Shown piece by piece: positions 14,699-24,020 of a stretch of DNA of 64,000 bases. The position numbers were made by a program, and so were the translations under genes. The DNA is from JAMQPK01 sp963782595 (lineage in GTDB: Bacteria; Acidobacteriota; Vicinamibacteria; Vicinamibacterales; JAMQPK01), in assembly GCA_963782595.1 (NCBI GenBank), contig CAWAKJ010000001.1, positions 1,178,001-1,242,000 of the forward strand, in the 5' to 3' direction. The notes beneath the pieces were generated by a model. That model saw only the letters and a list, made by a program, of their open reading frames with translations, was not told the DNA's origin and searched no databases. The first letter of the stretch is position 1, and every line of letters starts with the position of its first letter.

Positions 14699-15682
14699 AT
14701 GGCGAAAGAAATCACCTATCTGGAAGCCATTCGCGAAGCGCTGTTCGAGGAGATGCGCCGCGACTCGAAAGTGTTCGTCCTTGGCGAAGACGTGGGGCCG
14801 TATGGCGGGGCATTCGGCGTGACCGCCGGCATCGTCGACGAGTTCGGCGAAGCCCGCTGCCTCGACATGCCGATCTCCGAATCAGCGATCATCGGCGTCA
14901 GCGTCGGCGCGTCACAGCGCGGCTATCGTCCAGTGGCCGAGATGCAGTTCGCCGACTTCATCTCCTGCGGTTTCGACCAGATCGTCAACCAGGCCGCGAC
15001 GTTGCGGTATCGAACCGGGGGCCGCGCCGCCTGTCCGATTGTGGTGCGCGCTCCAAGCGGCGGCAATGTCGGCGGAGGCTTGTACCACTCGCAGAATCCC
15101 GAGGGATGGTTCATCCATCGTCCCGGCCTCAAGGTCGTTGCGCCCGCGACTCCGTGGGACGCGAAGGGGCTGCTGAAAGCAGCCATCCGCGACAACAATC
15201 CGGTGATCTATTTCGAGCACAAGTATCTCTACCGTCGCGCGAAGGGGCCGGTGCCGGAAGGGGATGAGATCGTGCCGATCGGGATTGCGGCCGTTCGACG
15301 CCCGGGCAGCGACGTGACGCTCGTCACCTACGCGGCCATGGTTCAGCCCTCACTGGAGGCGGCGGATCGTCTTGCGAAGGAAGGGATCGAGGTGGAGGTG
15401 ATCGACCTCCGTTCGCTGCTCCCGTATGACAAGGCCGCGATTTTCGCGTCGGTGGAAAAGACCAGCCGTCTGTTGATCGTTCACGAAGACGTGAAGACCC
15501 TCGGAATCGGTGCCGACATCGCGGCGGTGGTGGCAGAAGAGCGGTTCGACGTGCTGGATGCGCCGGTCATGCGGGTCACCTATCCCGACACGCATCCGCC
15601 GTTTTCGCAGGTGCTGGAGCAGTACAACCTGCCGAACGCCGACAAGATTGCTGACGCGCTCCGAAGGCTCGCGGCTTACTGA
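14699..15682 (+). CDS. 2-oxoacid dehydrogenase E1 component, beta subunit
   Basis: The 327-residue protein carries the E1 beta signature: ITYLEAIREALFEEM at the start, LGEDVGPYGGAFGVT (about 28-42), the conserved glutamate in the ISESAIIGVSVG region, and the transketolase C-terminal domain with LIVHEDVKTLGIGADI. It forms an alpha2-beta2 heterotetramer with the upstream subunit. The gene ends at a convergent junction with the next minus-strand gene, where a repeat array sits. Confidence 0.92.
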   Translation: MAKEITYLEAIREALFEEMRRDSKVFVLGEDVGPYGGAFGVTAGIVDEFGEARCLDMPISESAIIGVSVGASQRGYRPVAEMQFADFISCGFDQIVNQAATLRYRTGGRAACPIVVRAPSGGNVGGGLYHSQNPEGWFIHRPGLKVVAPATPWDAKGLLKAAIRDNNPVIYFEHKYLYRRAKGPVPEGDEIVPIGIAAVRRPGSDVTLVTYAAMVQPSLEAADRLAKEGIEVEVIDLRSLLPYDKAAIFASVEKTSRLLIVHEDVKTLGIGADIAAVVAEERFDVLDAPVMRVTYPDTHPPFSQVLEQYNLPNADKIADALRRLAAY

Positions 15683-15702
15683 CCTGCCGACGCCACGCGC
15701 GT

Positions 15703-15757
15703 CATGGCAGAGGGCAGAGGGCACGTTCTGCCATGTGCCATCCGCCATCTGCCCTGA
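15703..15757. repeat. Heptamer array (GGCAGAG / CCATCTG), inverted pair
   Basis: ATGGCAG-AGGGCAG-AGGGCAC heptads are followed by their complements TTCTGCC-ATGTGCC-ATCCGCC-ATCTGCC. The two halves can pair. The array lies between the convergent stops of E1 beta and the DUF4412-like gene. The tail after it (CCATCTGCCCTGAC, then TATCACT) recurs at 36067-36094. Confidence 0.75.
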
Positions 15758-15775
15758 CACCTATCACTGACAGCG

Positions 15776-16840
15776 TCAGTTTGTCTCTTTGAAGCCCGTG
15801 GGCATCGCGACGTCGGCGGCCGTGACATTGGTCGCAATCTTCAACACTTCGTTGTTGATGGTCATGAAGGTCATGCGTGCCGGATTGGCGTCGGGCTTCG
15901 CTGCCGCAGCCTTTTCCTGCTGCTGCTGCTGCTGACGCCGGCGCATGAAGCCGCCAATCGCACCTTCGATCGAGGTCGGGGGCGGGGGCTCATTGGTCGA
16001 GGCTGACGGGCCCGTGCTCGAAGCCTGCTGTTTCATCTCTTCCGCGCTCTTCACCGCGTCGATTGTCATAATCGTCTGAATCGCGGTGCCGCCGAAGTCT
16101 TCGCGGCGGAGGCGTGCGAAGGCCTCCTGGAGTCCCGGATACATCGCAGCGGCCGTCGCCATCTGCTGCATCTGCTGCGCGTCGGCCGCAACCATCGGGC
16201 CGGCAAGCTTCTCGTAGTAGCGGCGCTCGAAGTCGGCGATTTCCTTCAGATCGACCTGCTTGGTGAGCCACGTGTCGACGGTCATGACGATGCCGCCGCT
16301 GTCTTCGATCTTCTTTCCTTTCTCGCGAACGGTAATCGTGGCCACGACCTGGCGTGTCTCGAAGCCGTTCGTCGTCTTCGTCTGTCCGGTATTCTTGACG
16401 TCGAAGTCGACTTCGACTTCCTTCGCGGGTTCCTTCTTCTCCTGCGGCTTCGGTGTGGGCGTGGGTGCTGCGGCCGGCTCGCGGGCAGCGGCTTCGCGCG
16501 CCTTTGCCTCGGCCTCGCGCATCTGGCGGCGCAGCGCTTCGAACGTCGTCACCTTGTAGGTCTTGCGGCGCACGTCGATCTCGTAAATTTTCTCTTCGCG
16601 GAGGTCTACGATCTGCGCGGTATTGTCGCCGCTGGTCGTCATCTTGCGATCGCCCGAAACGGCAACGCTCGACAGCGTCCCTTCTCTGGCGGACTTACCG
16701 CCGAAGAAATTGGCGACTTTGCCGAGCATGCCGGCAAACGACACCTGGTTGCGTTCTTCCTTCTTGACATCGGCTCGAGCGGGCGCGGCTGCGAGCGCGA
16801 CAGCCAGTGCCAGCACGAAAATCAAAAGTCGGCGTTTCAT
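15776..16840 (-). CDS. Exported DUF4412-like protein
   Basis: The 354-residue protein has a signal peptide (MKRRLLIFVLALAVALAAAP). The start is set by AAGGAG nine nt upstream of ATG 16840; a longer in-frame start at 16876 has no ribosome site. The body resembles DUF4412-type outer-envelope proteins: beta-rich segments, a proline/alanine/lysine linker (about 120-140) and a glutamine run (QQQQQQ) near residues 310-315. Function is unknown. It is separated from the downstream convergent gene by a repeat array, and a CTGAC-AGC-GTCAG hairpin overlaps its stop. Confidence 0.65.
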   Translation of the reverse strand: MKRRLLIFVLALAVALAAAPARADVKKEERNQVSFAGMLGKVANFFGGKSAREGTLSSVAVSGDRKMTTSGDNTAQIVDLREEKIYEIDVRRKTYKVTTFEALRRQMREAEAKAREAAAREPAAAPTPTPKPQEKKEPAKEVEVDFDVKNTGQTKTTNGFETRQVVATITVREKGKKIEDSGGIVMTVDTWLTKQVDLKEIADFERRYYEKLAGPMVAADAQQMQQMATAAAMYPGLQEAFARLRREDFGGTAIQTIMTIDAVKSAEEMKQQASSTGPSASTNEPPPPTSIEGAIGGFMRRRQQQQQQEKAAAAKPDANPARMTFMTINNEVLKIATNVTAADVAMPTGFKETN

Positions 16841-16877
16841 CGAGGTCATCTCCTTCGAAATGCGAGCAGCGGACATT

Positions 16878-17789
16878 TTATTTCAGGATGCTCGCGAGCG
16901 CGTCATCGATACCGGAGTATCGGAACGAAAAACCGAGATCGGTAGCGCGGACCGGCAGTGCGCGCTGGCCGCTCAGGAGCAGCGCGTCGGCCATTTCACC
17001 TAGGGCCAGCCTCAGCGCGAAGGCCGGTGCTGGCAGAAAGCTCGGCCGTCGCAGCGCCACGCCAAGCGCCTTCGAGAACTCCGCGTTCCTCACCGGACCC
17101 GGGCTGGTTGCGTTCAGCGGGCCGCGCGCGCCTTCATGGGTCGCCGCAAACGTCACCAATCGAACCCAATCGTCTTTGTGGATCCACGGCATGTATTGCG
17201 CTCCCGATCCGAGCGGACCGCCGACGAACATCTGAAACGGCGGGAGCATGCGCGGCAGGGCGCCGCCGTTTCGATCGAGCACGATGCCGGTGCGAATCAG
17301 AGCCACCCGTGTCACGGTGGCGGCGTCGGATGCTGCTGCCTCCCAATCCCGCGCCAGGGCTGCGAGAAAGTCGCGGCCTGGCGGTGACGATTCGGTCAGG
17401 GTTTCGTCTCCGCGGTCGCCGTAGTAGCCGACGGCGGATCCACTGATGAACACCGGTGGCACGCGCGCGGTTTCGCGAATGGCTCTCGTCAGGCTTTGCG
17501 TCGCGAGCAGGCGGCTCTCGCGCAGCTTCCGTTTCTGATTGGCGGACCAGCGTCTGGCCGCAATGGATTCTCCGGCGAGGTTGATGAGGGCATTGGCGCC
17601 GTCGAGCGTCTGGGCCCAGGGACCGGTGTGCCCGTCTGGATCCCACTGGACATGTTTCACGTGCGGGCGGTCAGAGAGGGACGCGGGCTTCTGTCGTGTG
17701 AGGATGGTCACCGCGTGCCCGTCGCGCGTGAGGGCGTTGGTCAGCGCCGTACCGAGAAACCCCGACCCGCCGGCAATGACGATGTTCAT
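16878..17789 (-). CDS. TIGR01777 family NAD-dependent epimerase-like protein
   Basis: The 303-residue protein has the extended-SDR nucleotide motif MNIVIAGGSGFLGTALTNAL at its start. It also has NLAGESIAARRW (about 71-82), the SGSAVGYYGDRG active-site region with Tyr, and the C-terminal DUF1731-type LGEMADALLLSGQRALP segment. Homologues (YfcH/SulA-like) have no settled substrate. It lies 38 nt upstream of the DUF4412-like gene on the same strand and diverges from the tetR gene. Confidence 0.88.
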   Translation of the reverse strand: MNIVIAGGSGFLGTALTNALTRDGHAVTILTRQKPASLSDRPHVKHVQWDPDGHTGPWAQTLDGANALINLAGESIAARRWSANQKRKLRESRLLATQSLTRAIRETARVPPVFISGSAVGYYGDRGDETLTESSPPGRDFLAALARDWEAAASDAATVTRVALIRTGIVLDRNGGALPRMLPPFQMFVGGPLGSGAQYMPWIHKDDWVRLVTFAATHEGARGPLNATSPGPVRNAEFSKALGVALRRPSFLPAPAFALRLALGEMADALLLSGQRALPVRATDLGFSFRYSGIDDALASILK

Positions 17790-17871
17790 GGAACAAGGAT
17801 AGAGCCTGCCTCGCCGAAGCGCAGAGCGGGTGCGGGCTTGCCCGCCGTAGCCCGAAGCGCGAAGGCGGGGC

Positions 17872-17915
17872 TTGACAGGGGAGCGGCTCGCATGTTAACT
17901 AAACGTTCAGTTAAC
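17872..17915 (+). promoter_or_regulatory. Promoter and palindromic operator of the tetR-exporter operon
   Basis: TTGACA (17872-17877) and TTAACT (17895-17900) are separated by 17 nt. A near-perfect 22-bp dyad, GTTAACTAAACG / TTCAGTTAAC (17894-17915), covers the -10 and the likely start site and ends 2 nt before the tetR ATG. This geometry fits autorepression by the TetR protein encoded immediately downstream. Confidence 0.8.
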
Positions 17916-17917
17916 TA

Positions 17918-18589
17918 ATGGCTCGCCCCATCACCACCAACCCCGATACCCGGCGCCGAATCCTGGCTGCCGCCTCCGACGAGTTCGGCGCCCACGGTTT
18001 CGCCGCGACCACGATCGACCGCATCGCCCGGCGTGCGCGGGTCAACAAGGCGATGATCTACTACCACTTTCCGAACAAGCGCGCGCTCTACACCGCCATC
18101 ATCCGAGACGTCTTTTCCCCCATCACCGCGCGCACCCTCGCGGCGATGGCCGAAGACGCGGCCCCCGACCGCAAGCTCGATCGCCTGATTGAGGCGATCG
18201 TGAGCTCGATCGACGAATCGACCCACTTTCTGCCGATCTTCCTCCGCGAGATCGCCGACGGGGGCGCGCACCTCGGCCCCGAAGAGCTCGCGCTGATTGC
18301 CGGCATGTTCGCCACCGTGAGTGGCGTCATCGCCGACGGATGCCGGCAGAAGATCTTCCAGCCCGTGCATCCCGCGCTCGCACACTTCACCATCATCGCG
18401 CCGCTCCTGATGTTCCGCGCGGCGGCGCCCGTACGCGCCCGAATCAGGAGCGTCCGTCACGTCGACATCCCAGAGGCTGACTCGGCCATGCTGGTGAGAC
18501 ACCTGCAGATGGTCGCGAGACGCATGCTCGCGCCGACTCCGGGCATGGTGCACGAAAAAATTAGCGCAAAGCCGAAGAGAGATTTATGA
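17918..18589 (+). CDS. TetR/AcrR family transcriptional regulator
   Basis: The 223-residue repressor-type protein has an N-terminal TetR helix-turn-helix (TRRRILAAASDEFGAHGFAA to KAMIYYHFPNKRALYTAI, about residues 11-62) and a C-terminal ligand-binding region. The dyad over its own promoter is the predicted operator. It is the first gene of the exporter operon and overlaps the adaptor gene by 4 nt (ATGA), so it probably senses an exported compound. The ligand is unknown. Confidence 0.92.
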   Translation: MARPITTNPDTRRRILAAASDEFGAHGFAATTIDRIARRARVNKAMIYYHFPNKRALYTAIIRDVFSPITARTLAAMAEDAAPDRKLDRLIEAIVSSIDESTHFLPIFLREIADGGAHLGPEELALIAGMFATVSGVIADGCRQKIFQPVHPALAHFTIIAPLLMFRAAAPVRARIRSVRHVDIPEADSAMLVRHLQMVARRMLAPTPGMVHEKISAKPKRDL

Positions 18590-19593
18590 CAACGATGAAT
18601 GGTTGGCTCACTGTTGCGGCGGCCCTGCTCTGCGCGGCTTGCCAGGAGAGCGCGCCGGCGACAGGCGCGCGCGTGTCGGGACAGGCCGACGCGACAGACG
18701 TGCACGTCGCGTCCGAGGTCGGGGGCCGCATCGTCGAGCTGAAGATTCAGGAAGGGGATCGCGTGAATCGGGGCGACGTCATCGCGAGGCTCGACTCGCG
18801 CGATGCCGATCTTGCGCTGCAGCGTGCGAAAGCGGAGCGCGCGCAGGCCGACGCCCAGCTCCGCCTGCTGCAAGCCGGGTCGCGGCCCGAAGACATCCGT
18901 CAGGCAGAAGCGCAGGCTGCCGCCGTCGATGCCGAGATCGCGGCGGCGCGGGCAGATCTGGAGGGGGCTGAAACCGACCTGCAGCGCTTCGAACGACTCC
19001 TCCAGTTGAACTCCGGATCGCAGAAACAGCGCGATGACGCGGCGACGCGGAGGGACATGGCGAGGGATCGTCTGACGGCCGCGCGTGCGCGCGAAGCCGC
19101 GGCCCGGGCTGCCGTTGCGCGCCTGAAGTCGGGTTCGCGCCGCGAGGAAATCGAAGCCGCGCGTGCGCGTGTCGCCGCGGTCGATGCCCAGATTGCCACG
19201 CTCGACAAATCCAGGAGTGACGCCACAGTGGTTGCGCCGGTCGAGGGCATCGTCACTGAACGGCTGCTCGATTTCGGGGAGATGGTGACACCGCGGGCGC
19301 CCATTGCCGTGCTCACCGATCTGGATCACGCATGGGCGGAGGTGTTCGTGGACGAGCCGATGATTCCGCGCATCAAGCTCGGACAGGCGGCGACCGTCTT
19401 TACCGACGCTGGCGGACCCGGTATTCCTGGAAAGGTCAGCTACATCGCATCGAAGGCCGAATTTACGCCCCGCAACGTGCAGACCGCCGAAGATCGGTCG
19501 AAGCTGGTTTTTCGCGTTCGCATCGCCGTCGACAATCGCCAGGGCATTCTCAAGCAAGGCATGCCGGTGGAGGCGGAGATCCCGTTCCAGTAA
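18586..19593 (+). CDS. HlyD-type periplasmic adaptor lipoprotein
   Basis: The 335-residue membrane-fusion protein begins with a lipoprotein signal (VAAALLCAAC, lipid attachment at about Cys19). The barrel/lipoyl half-motif VASEVGGRIVELKIQEGDRVNRGDVIARLD is followed by a long alpha-hairpin rich in Ala/Glu/Arg (about 75-215), and the second lipoyl half is VVAPVEGIVTERLLDFGEMV. It resembles YbhG/YhiI. It should bridge the ABC exporter and the TolC channel encoded in the same operon. Confidence 0.9.
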   Translation: MTTMNGWLTVAAALLCAACQESAPATGARVSGQADATDVHVASEVGGRIVELKIQEGDRVNRGDVIARLDSRDADLALQRAKAERAQADAQLRLLQAGSRPEDIRQAEAQAAAVDAEIAAARADLEGAETDLQRFERLLQLNSGSQKQRDDAATRRDMARDRLTAARAREAAARAAVARLKSGSRREEIEAARARVAAVDAQIATLDKSRSDATVVAPVEGIVTERLLDFGEMVTPRAPIAVLTDLDHAWAEVFVDEPMIPRIKLGQAATVFTDAGGPGIPGKVSYIASKAEFTPRNVQTAEDRSKLVFRVRIAVDNRQGILKQGMPVEAEIPFQ

Positions 19594-19668
19594 GGCGCAA
19601 GGCGAAAGTCGGAAGTCGTAAGTCGCAAGGCAGTCGTTCGTAAGTCGCAAGTTGCAGTCAGCAGTCGG
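19594..19668. repeat. Heptamer array (AAGTCGT/AAGTCGC)
   Basis: AAGTCGG, AAGTCGT, AAGTCGC and CAGTCG words recur with roughly 7-nt spacing directly after the adaptor stop. It fills most of the only sizeable gap inside the exporter operon. Confidence 0.7.
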
Positions 19669-19680
19669 AGGTGGGCAGGG

Positions 19681-20616
19681 ATGAGCGCGCTTGAACTGCA
19701 TCAGGTGACGAAGAGGTACGACAAGGTCGTCGCCGTGCGCGATCTGTCGCTGGAGGTCGAGTCAGGTGAGATGTTCGGGTTGATCGGACCGGATGGTGCC
19801 GGGAAGACAACGGCGATACGGCTGATGTGCGGGCTGCTCAAAGCGGATGGCGGACGCGTACGCGTCCTGGGGCGCGATCCGGTGAAAGAGCATCAGAGGG
19901 TGACCCACGATCTCGGGTACCTGTCGCAGCGGTTCAGTCTCTACGGCGATCTCTCCATCGACGAGAACGTCGCCTTTTTTGCCGAGATTCACGGTCTTCG
20001 CATCCGTGATCCCCAGATTCGAGACCGGCGCGAGCGCCTGCTCGAGCTGACACAGCTCGCGCCGTTCCGCGCACGTCTCGCCGACCAGTTATCGGGCGGC
20101 ATGAAGCAAAAGCTCGCGCTGGCGTGCACGCTGATTCACGAACCGAAGATCATCTTGCTCGATGAGCCGACGACCGGCGTCGATCCTGTTTCCCGCCGCG
20201 AGTTCTGGAAGCTGCTGTCCGAATTTCTTACACAGGGCATCACGATTCTCATGGCCACGCCCTATCTCGATGAAGCAGAGCGATGCTCCCGTGTGGCACT
20301 GTTGCACGAAGGGCAGCTGATCGCACTCGATACTCCCACCAACCTCCGGACATCTCTCTCAGGCGTCGTGATGGAAGTGATTGCGCCCGATCGCGATCAG
20401 GCGCTGCGCGTGCTCGAGCGACTCCCAGGCGTGGCCGATGTGCAGTTATTCGGCGAGCGCGCGCACGTCAGGCTCGAAGCCGGCGCCGAGTTGAGTGATC
20501 CTGACCGGCTCGCCGCGATTCTCAAGCGCGCAAACGTGGAACTGGAAGGAGTGCGCCGCGTGCCGGCCTCGCTCGAGGATGTGTTTATTGCGCGTCTCGC
20601 GAAGGAAACATCATGA
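19681..20616 (+). CDS. ABC exporter ATP-binding protein 1
   Basis: The 311-residue ATPase has Walker A GPDGAGKTT (about residues 37-45), the signature LSGGMKQKLALACTL, Walker B IILLDEPTTGVDP and a switch region MATPYLDEAE. The C-terminal extension (about 220-311) is typical of DrrA/YbhF-type subunits. The switch residue after ATPYLDEAE is Ala/Pro rather than the usual His, which may lower turnover. It overlaps the tolC gene by 4 nt. It pairs with one of the two ABC-2 permeases downstream. Confidence 0.92.
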   Translation: MSALELHQVTKRYDKVVAVRDLSLEVESGEMFGLIGPDGAGKTTAIRLMCGLLKADGGRVRVLGRDPVKEHQRVTHDLGYLSQRFSLYGDLSIDENVAFFAEIHGLRIRDPQIRDRRERLLELTQLAPFRARLADQLSGGMKQKLALACTLIHEPKIILLDEPTTGVDPVSRREFWKLLSEFLTQGITILMATPYLDEAERCSRVALLHEGQLIALDTPTNLRTSLSGVVMEVIAPDRDQALRVLERLPGVADVQLFGERAHVRLEAGAELSDPDRLAAILKRANVELEGVRRVPASLEDVFIARLAKETS

Positions 20617-21986
20617 AACGGCCTGCAGTTCTCGCTTTCTTCCTATCTCTTTCTTGTGTGTGCGGAGATGCGGCAGCGCAGATCGCGCCAGTTCGTCTGA
20701 CGCTCGACGAAGCGATTCAGCGCGGCAACGACACGAGTCCTCGACTGCAGGAACTACTCGCGCGTCAGGACGCGGCAATCGCTGTCGAAGGTCAGAGAGA
20801 AGCCGCCGAGCGGCCACTGGTTGCGGCGATTGCGAGCTATACGCGCACGAACCACATCACGCCGTTCATCGTGCAGGGTGGATTGGGTGCGCCCAGAGTG
20901 CTTTATCCCGACGTCCCGAACAACATCCGGTCGCGTATCGATTTGCTTTGGCCGATCTACACCGGTGGCCGCCTGAGCGCCCTGACGCGCGCGGCGGGCG
21001 CCGAGGCCGATGCGGCCGGGTTCGATCGCGCTGCAGCGAGCGCCGACCTGAAGCTCGAAGTCACCAGATCGTTCTGGGCTGTGATTACTGCTCGTGCCGC
21101 ATCCGGAGTGCTGCGACAGGCCCTCGACCGCACCGCAGCACATCTGAACGACGTGCGCAATCAATTGAGCGTCGGCCTCGTTCCTCCGAACGACGTGCTG
21201 ACCACTGAAGCGCAGCACGCGCATCAGCGCCTGCTGAGCATCGAAGCCGACAACCTCGTCGAGACGACATCGGCAGAGTTCCGCCGGTTGACCGGACTGG
21301 ATCAGGAGACCTCGTTCGAGCTCGTCGCCGACCTCTCGGCCGGCGCGGTGCCGGTCCCCACCGGCCCTGGACAGGTGAGTACGCCTGGTCTTGCTCTTCA
21401 AGACCCGGCCTACTTCGCCGCTGCAGTCAAATCGGCGCTGACCAACCGGGCCGAACGCAAGTCGCTTCAATTCCGGATCGCCGCGGCGACCGATCGTGTG
21501 ACGGCGGCATCGGCTGGGAGTCTTCCCACGCTGACCGCGCTCGGCGGTTACGACTACGCTCGGCCGAACCCGAGGATCTTTCCCATTCAGGCGGCTTGGA
21601 AGCCGTCATGGGACCTGGGTGTGCAATTCCGATGGACGCTGTTCGATGGCGGCCGCGTGCGCGAGGAGACGGCAGAAGCGCTCGCGAATCGCCGCGGAGC
21701 CGAAGCGCGCCTTCGCGATTTCGATGATCAGGTGCAAGTCGAGGTACGACAGCGTACGGCCGATCTCAACGCCGCGCGGGCGGCGATTGAGGCCGCCGAA
21801 ACGGGCGTGCGCGCCGCCACCGAAGCGCAGCGCGTGCTCACGGAGCGGTTCGCTGCAGGTGTCGCGGCCAATATCGACGTGCTCGACGCGCAGGTGGCGC
21901 TCCTGCAGGCCGAGCTGGATTTGACGCGCGCGCGCGCCAGCGCGCAGCTGGCGGCGGCGCGTCTGGATCGGGCATTGGGGCGGTGA
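20613..21986 (+). CDS. TolC-like outer-membrane efflux protein
   Basis: The 457-residue protein has a signal peptide (to about DAAAQ, residue 23). The OEP fold is visible as RLTLDEAIQRGNDTSPRLQE at the start of repeat 1, long heptad-rich helices, the RSRIDLLWPIYTGGRL and QFRWTLFDGGRV beta strands of each half, and a second coiled-coil region ending in AARLDRALGR. It is the outer-membrane channel for the exporter whose other parts are encoded on both sides. Confidence 0.93.
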   Translation: MKRPAVLAFFLSLSCVCGDAAAQIAPVRLTLDEAIQRGNDTSPRLQELLARQDAAIAVEGQREAAERPLVAAIASYTRTNHITPFIVQGGLGAPRVLYPDVPNNIRSRIDLLWPIYTGGRLSALTRAAGAEADAAGFDRAAASADLKLEVTRSFWAVITARAASGVLRQALDRTAAHLNDVRNQLSVGLVPPNDVLTTEAQHAHQRLLSIEADNLVETTSAEFRRLTGLDQETSFELVADLSAGAVPVPTGPGQVSTPGLALQDPAYFAAAVKSALTNRAERKSLQFRIAAATDRVTAASAGSLPTLTALGGYDYARPNPRIFPIQAAWKPSWDLGVQFRWTLFDGGRVREETAEALANRRGAEARLRDFDDQVQVEVRQRTADLNAARAAIEAAETGVRAATEAQRVLTERFAAGVAANIDVLDAQVALLQAELDLTRARASAQLAAARLDRALGR

Positions 21987-22912
21987 TGGATCGCGAGGCC
22001 ATTGTTGTTCGTGAGTTGACGCGCCGATTCGGCGCGTTTACGGCGGTCGATCGCATCAGCTTTGCGGTGGACCGTGGAGAGATCTTCGGGTTCCTTGGCG
22101 CGAACGGCGCCGGCAAGTCCACGACCATTCGGATGATGTGTGGACTGTTGAAGCCCTCGTCTGGAACCGCGGTGGTCGACGGCGTCGACGTCAGCCGTGA
22201 CCCCGAAGCGGTCAAGCGGCGCATCGGCTACATGTCGCAGAAATTCTCGCTGTACGAAGCGCTCACCGTCGAGCAGAACATCAGGTTCTTCGGCGCGATG
22301 TACGGCCTTTCCGACGACAGGATCGCCGCGCGCATGAAGTTTGTCGTCGACATGGCCGGGCTTGCGGGGCGCGAGAAGACCAGGGCCCGCGATCTGGCCG
22401 GGGGCTGGCGCCAGCGGCTCGCGTTGGGCTGCGCGATCCTGCATGAGCCGCGAATCGTGTTTCTCGACGAGCCGACAGGTGGTGTCGATCCGCTCTCGCG
22501 CCGCCAGTTCTGGCGGCTCATCGAGAACATGTCGCGCGATGGCGTCACGATTCTGGTGACGACCCATTACCTGGACGAAGCCGAACACTGCCACCGGATT
22601 GCCATCATCAATGCCGGCAAACTGGCGGCCATGGGCACGTCGCGCCAGTTGAAGGACATTTTTGACCGGCGTCCGATTCTCGAGATTCATTCGAACCGTC
22701 CAGTGGATGTGATGCGCGTGCTTGAAGGGGTTCCTGCCGTCGAAAAGGCGTCGGTGTTCGGCACCGCCGTCCATGCAGTATTGCGATCGCCTGATGTGGA
22801 CGTGCCCGCGCTCACGGATTTGTTGAACGCGCGAGGTCTCGAGATTGCGGGCATCGATCGCGTCATGCCGTCGCTCGAAGACGTGTTTCTGGATGTGGTC
22901 GAACATGCGTAA
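21986..22912 (+). CDS. ABC exporter ATP-binding protein 2
   Basis: The 308-residue ATPase has Walker A GANGAGKST, signature DLAGGWRQRLALGCAIL, Walker B IVFLDEPTGGVDPLS and the switch His in TTHYLDEAEH. ATG 21986 overlaps the tolC stop by one base (TGATG); an in-frame GTG lies 3 nt upstream. The intact switch His contrasts with ATPase 1, so the two are not simple duplicates. Its 3' end overlaps the permease 1 gene by 8 nt. Confidence 0.92.
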   Translation: MDREAIVVRELTRRFGAFTAVDRISFAVDRGEIFGFLGANGAGKSTTIRMMCGLLKPSSGTAVVDGVDVSRDPEAVKRRIGYMSQKFSLYEALTVEQNIRFFGAMYGLSDDRIAARMKFVVDMAGLAGREKTRARDLAGGWRQRLALGCAILHEPRIVFLDEPTGGVDPLSRRQFWRLIENMSRDGVTILVTTHYLDEAEHCHRIAIINAGKLAAMGTSRQLKDIFDRRPILEIHSNRPVDVMRVLEGVPAVEKASVFGTAVHAVLRSPDVDVPALTDLLNARGLEIAGIDRVMPSLEDVFLDVVEHA

Positions 22913-24020
22913 AACCCTCGCAGTCGGGCGCAAGGAGTTCCGGCAGATCGCCCGCGATCGCCGTTCGCTGATGGTCCTGCTGTTCGTGCCGTCGTTTTTT
23001 CTGCTGCTGTACGGCTATGCGCTCAGCTTTGACGTCTCGAACATCCAGCTGGCGGTGCTGGACAACGATCGCACGTCTGCCAGCCGGGATCTGGTGAATG
23101 CGTTCGTCGAATCCGGGTATTTCCGGCTGGCCGCCTCGGTCTCGAGCAGCCGGGAGTACGAACACCTCATCGATAGCGGGGAGGTGCGCGCGGTGCTCGT
23201 GATGCCGGCAGGCCTTCAGGCGGATCTCCTCACCGGGCGGCGAGTGCCAGTCCAGGTGATCATCAACGGCGACAACTCCAACACTGCGGCCACAGTAATG
23301 GGCTACGCGCTGCGTATCCTGCAGTCCGCGTCGGCGCAATACGTGCCGCACACATCCACCCGCACGGCTCAGGCTCCCATTACAGTGGACACGCGGGTCT
23401 GGTACAACCCGGAATTACGCAGCGCGTTGTTCCTCATCCCAGGGCTCATCGCCTACATCGGAATGATTTCGGCGGTGATTTCGACGTCGCTCTCGGTCGT
23501 GCGCGAGAAAGAGCGCGGCACCATGGAGCAGGTCCGCATGGCGCCGCTTGGCACCGGTGCCTACATCGTCGGCAAGACGTTGCCCTACTTCGTCATCTCG
23601 CTCGCCTCATCGATCTTCATCATCCTGGCTTCCATGGCGTTGTTCGATCTTCCAATGAACGGGTCGTGGCTGCTTCTGCTGCTCGCGCTGTCGTTGTATC
23701 TGGCGGGGGCTCTTGGCCTGGGCCTGATGATCTCTACCATCGCGGAGTCGCAGCAGGTGGCGTTTCAGCTCGCGGTGCTGGCGTCGTTCCTGCCGACGAT
23801 GATGCTGTCGGGGTTTGTGTTCCCGATTGCAAGCATGCCGGTGGCGATTCAGGCGATCACGTTCGTCGTGCCCGCCCGGTACTTCATCGTGGCGCTTCGC
23901 GCGATTGTCTTGAAGGGCGCGGAGCTGGCGACCTTCTGGACGCAGCTCGCGGCGCTGGCGGTGTACGCGGCACTGATGCTGACGCTGGCGTCAACGCGTC
24001 TGAAACGGCAGTGGGCGTGA
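22905..24020 (+). CDS. ABC-2 type permease 1
   Basis: The 371-residue membrane protein has one N-terminal span (LMVLLFVPSFFLLLYGYALS, about residues 22-41) and a large extracytoplasmic domain (about 42-175). Five C-terminal spans follow, with the ABC-2 motif VREKERGTMEQVRMAPLG between them. This is the YbhS/YbhR layout. ATG 22905 lies inside the end of the ATPase 2 gene; a longer frame from 22845 is rejected. Confidence 0.92.
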   Translation: MRKTLAVGRKEFRQIARDRRSLMVLLFVPSFFLLLYGYALSFDVSNIQLAVLDNDRTSASRDLVNAFVESGYFRLAASVSSSREYEHLIDSGEVRAVLVMPAGLQADLLTGRRVPVQVIINGDNSNTAATVMGYALRILQSASAQYVPHTSTRTAQAPITVDTRVWYNPELRSALFLIPGLIAYIGMISAVISTSLSVVREKERGTMEQVRMAPLGTGAYIVGKTLPYFVISLASSIFIILASMALFDLPMNGSWLLLLLALSLYLAGALGLGLMISTIAESQQVAFQLAVLASFLPTMMLSGFVFPIASMPVAIQAITFVVPARYFIVALRAIVLKGAELATFWTQLAALAVYAALMLTLASTRLKRQWA

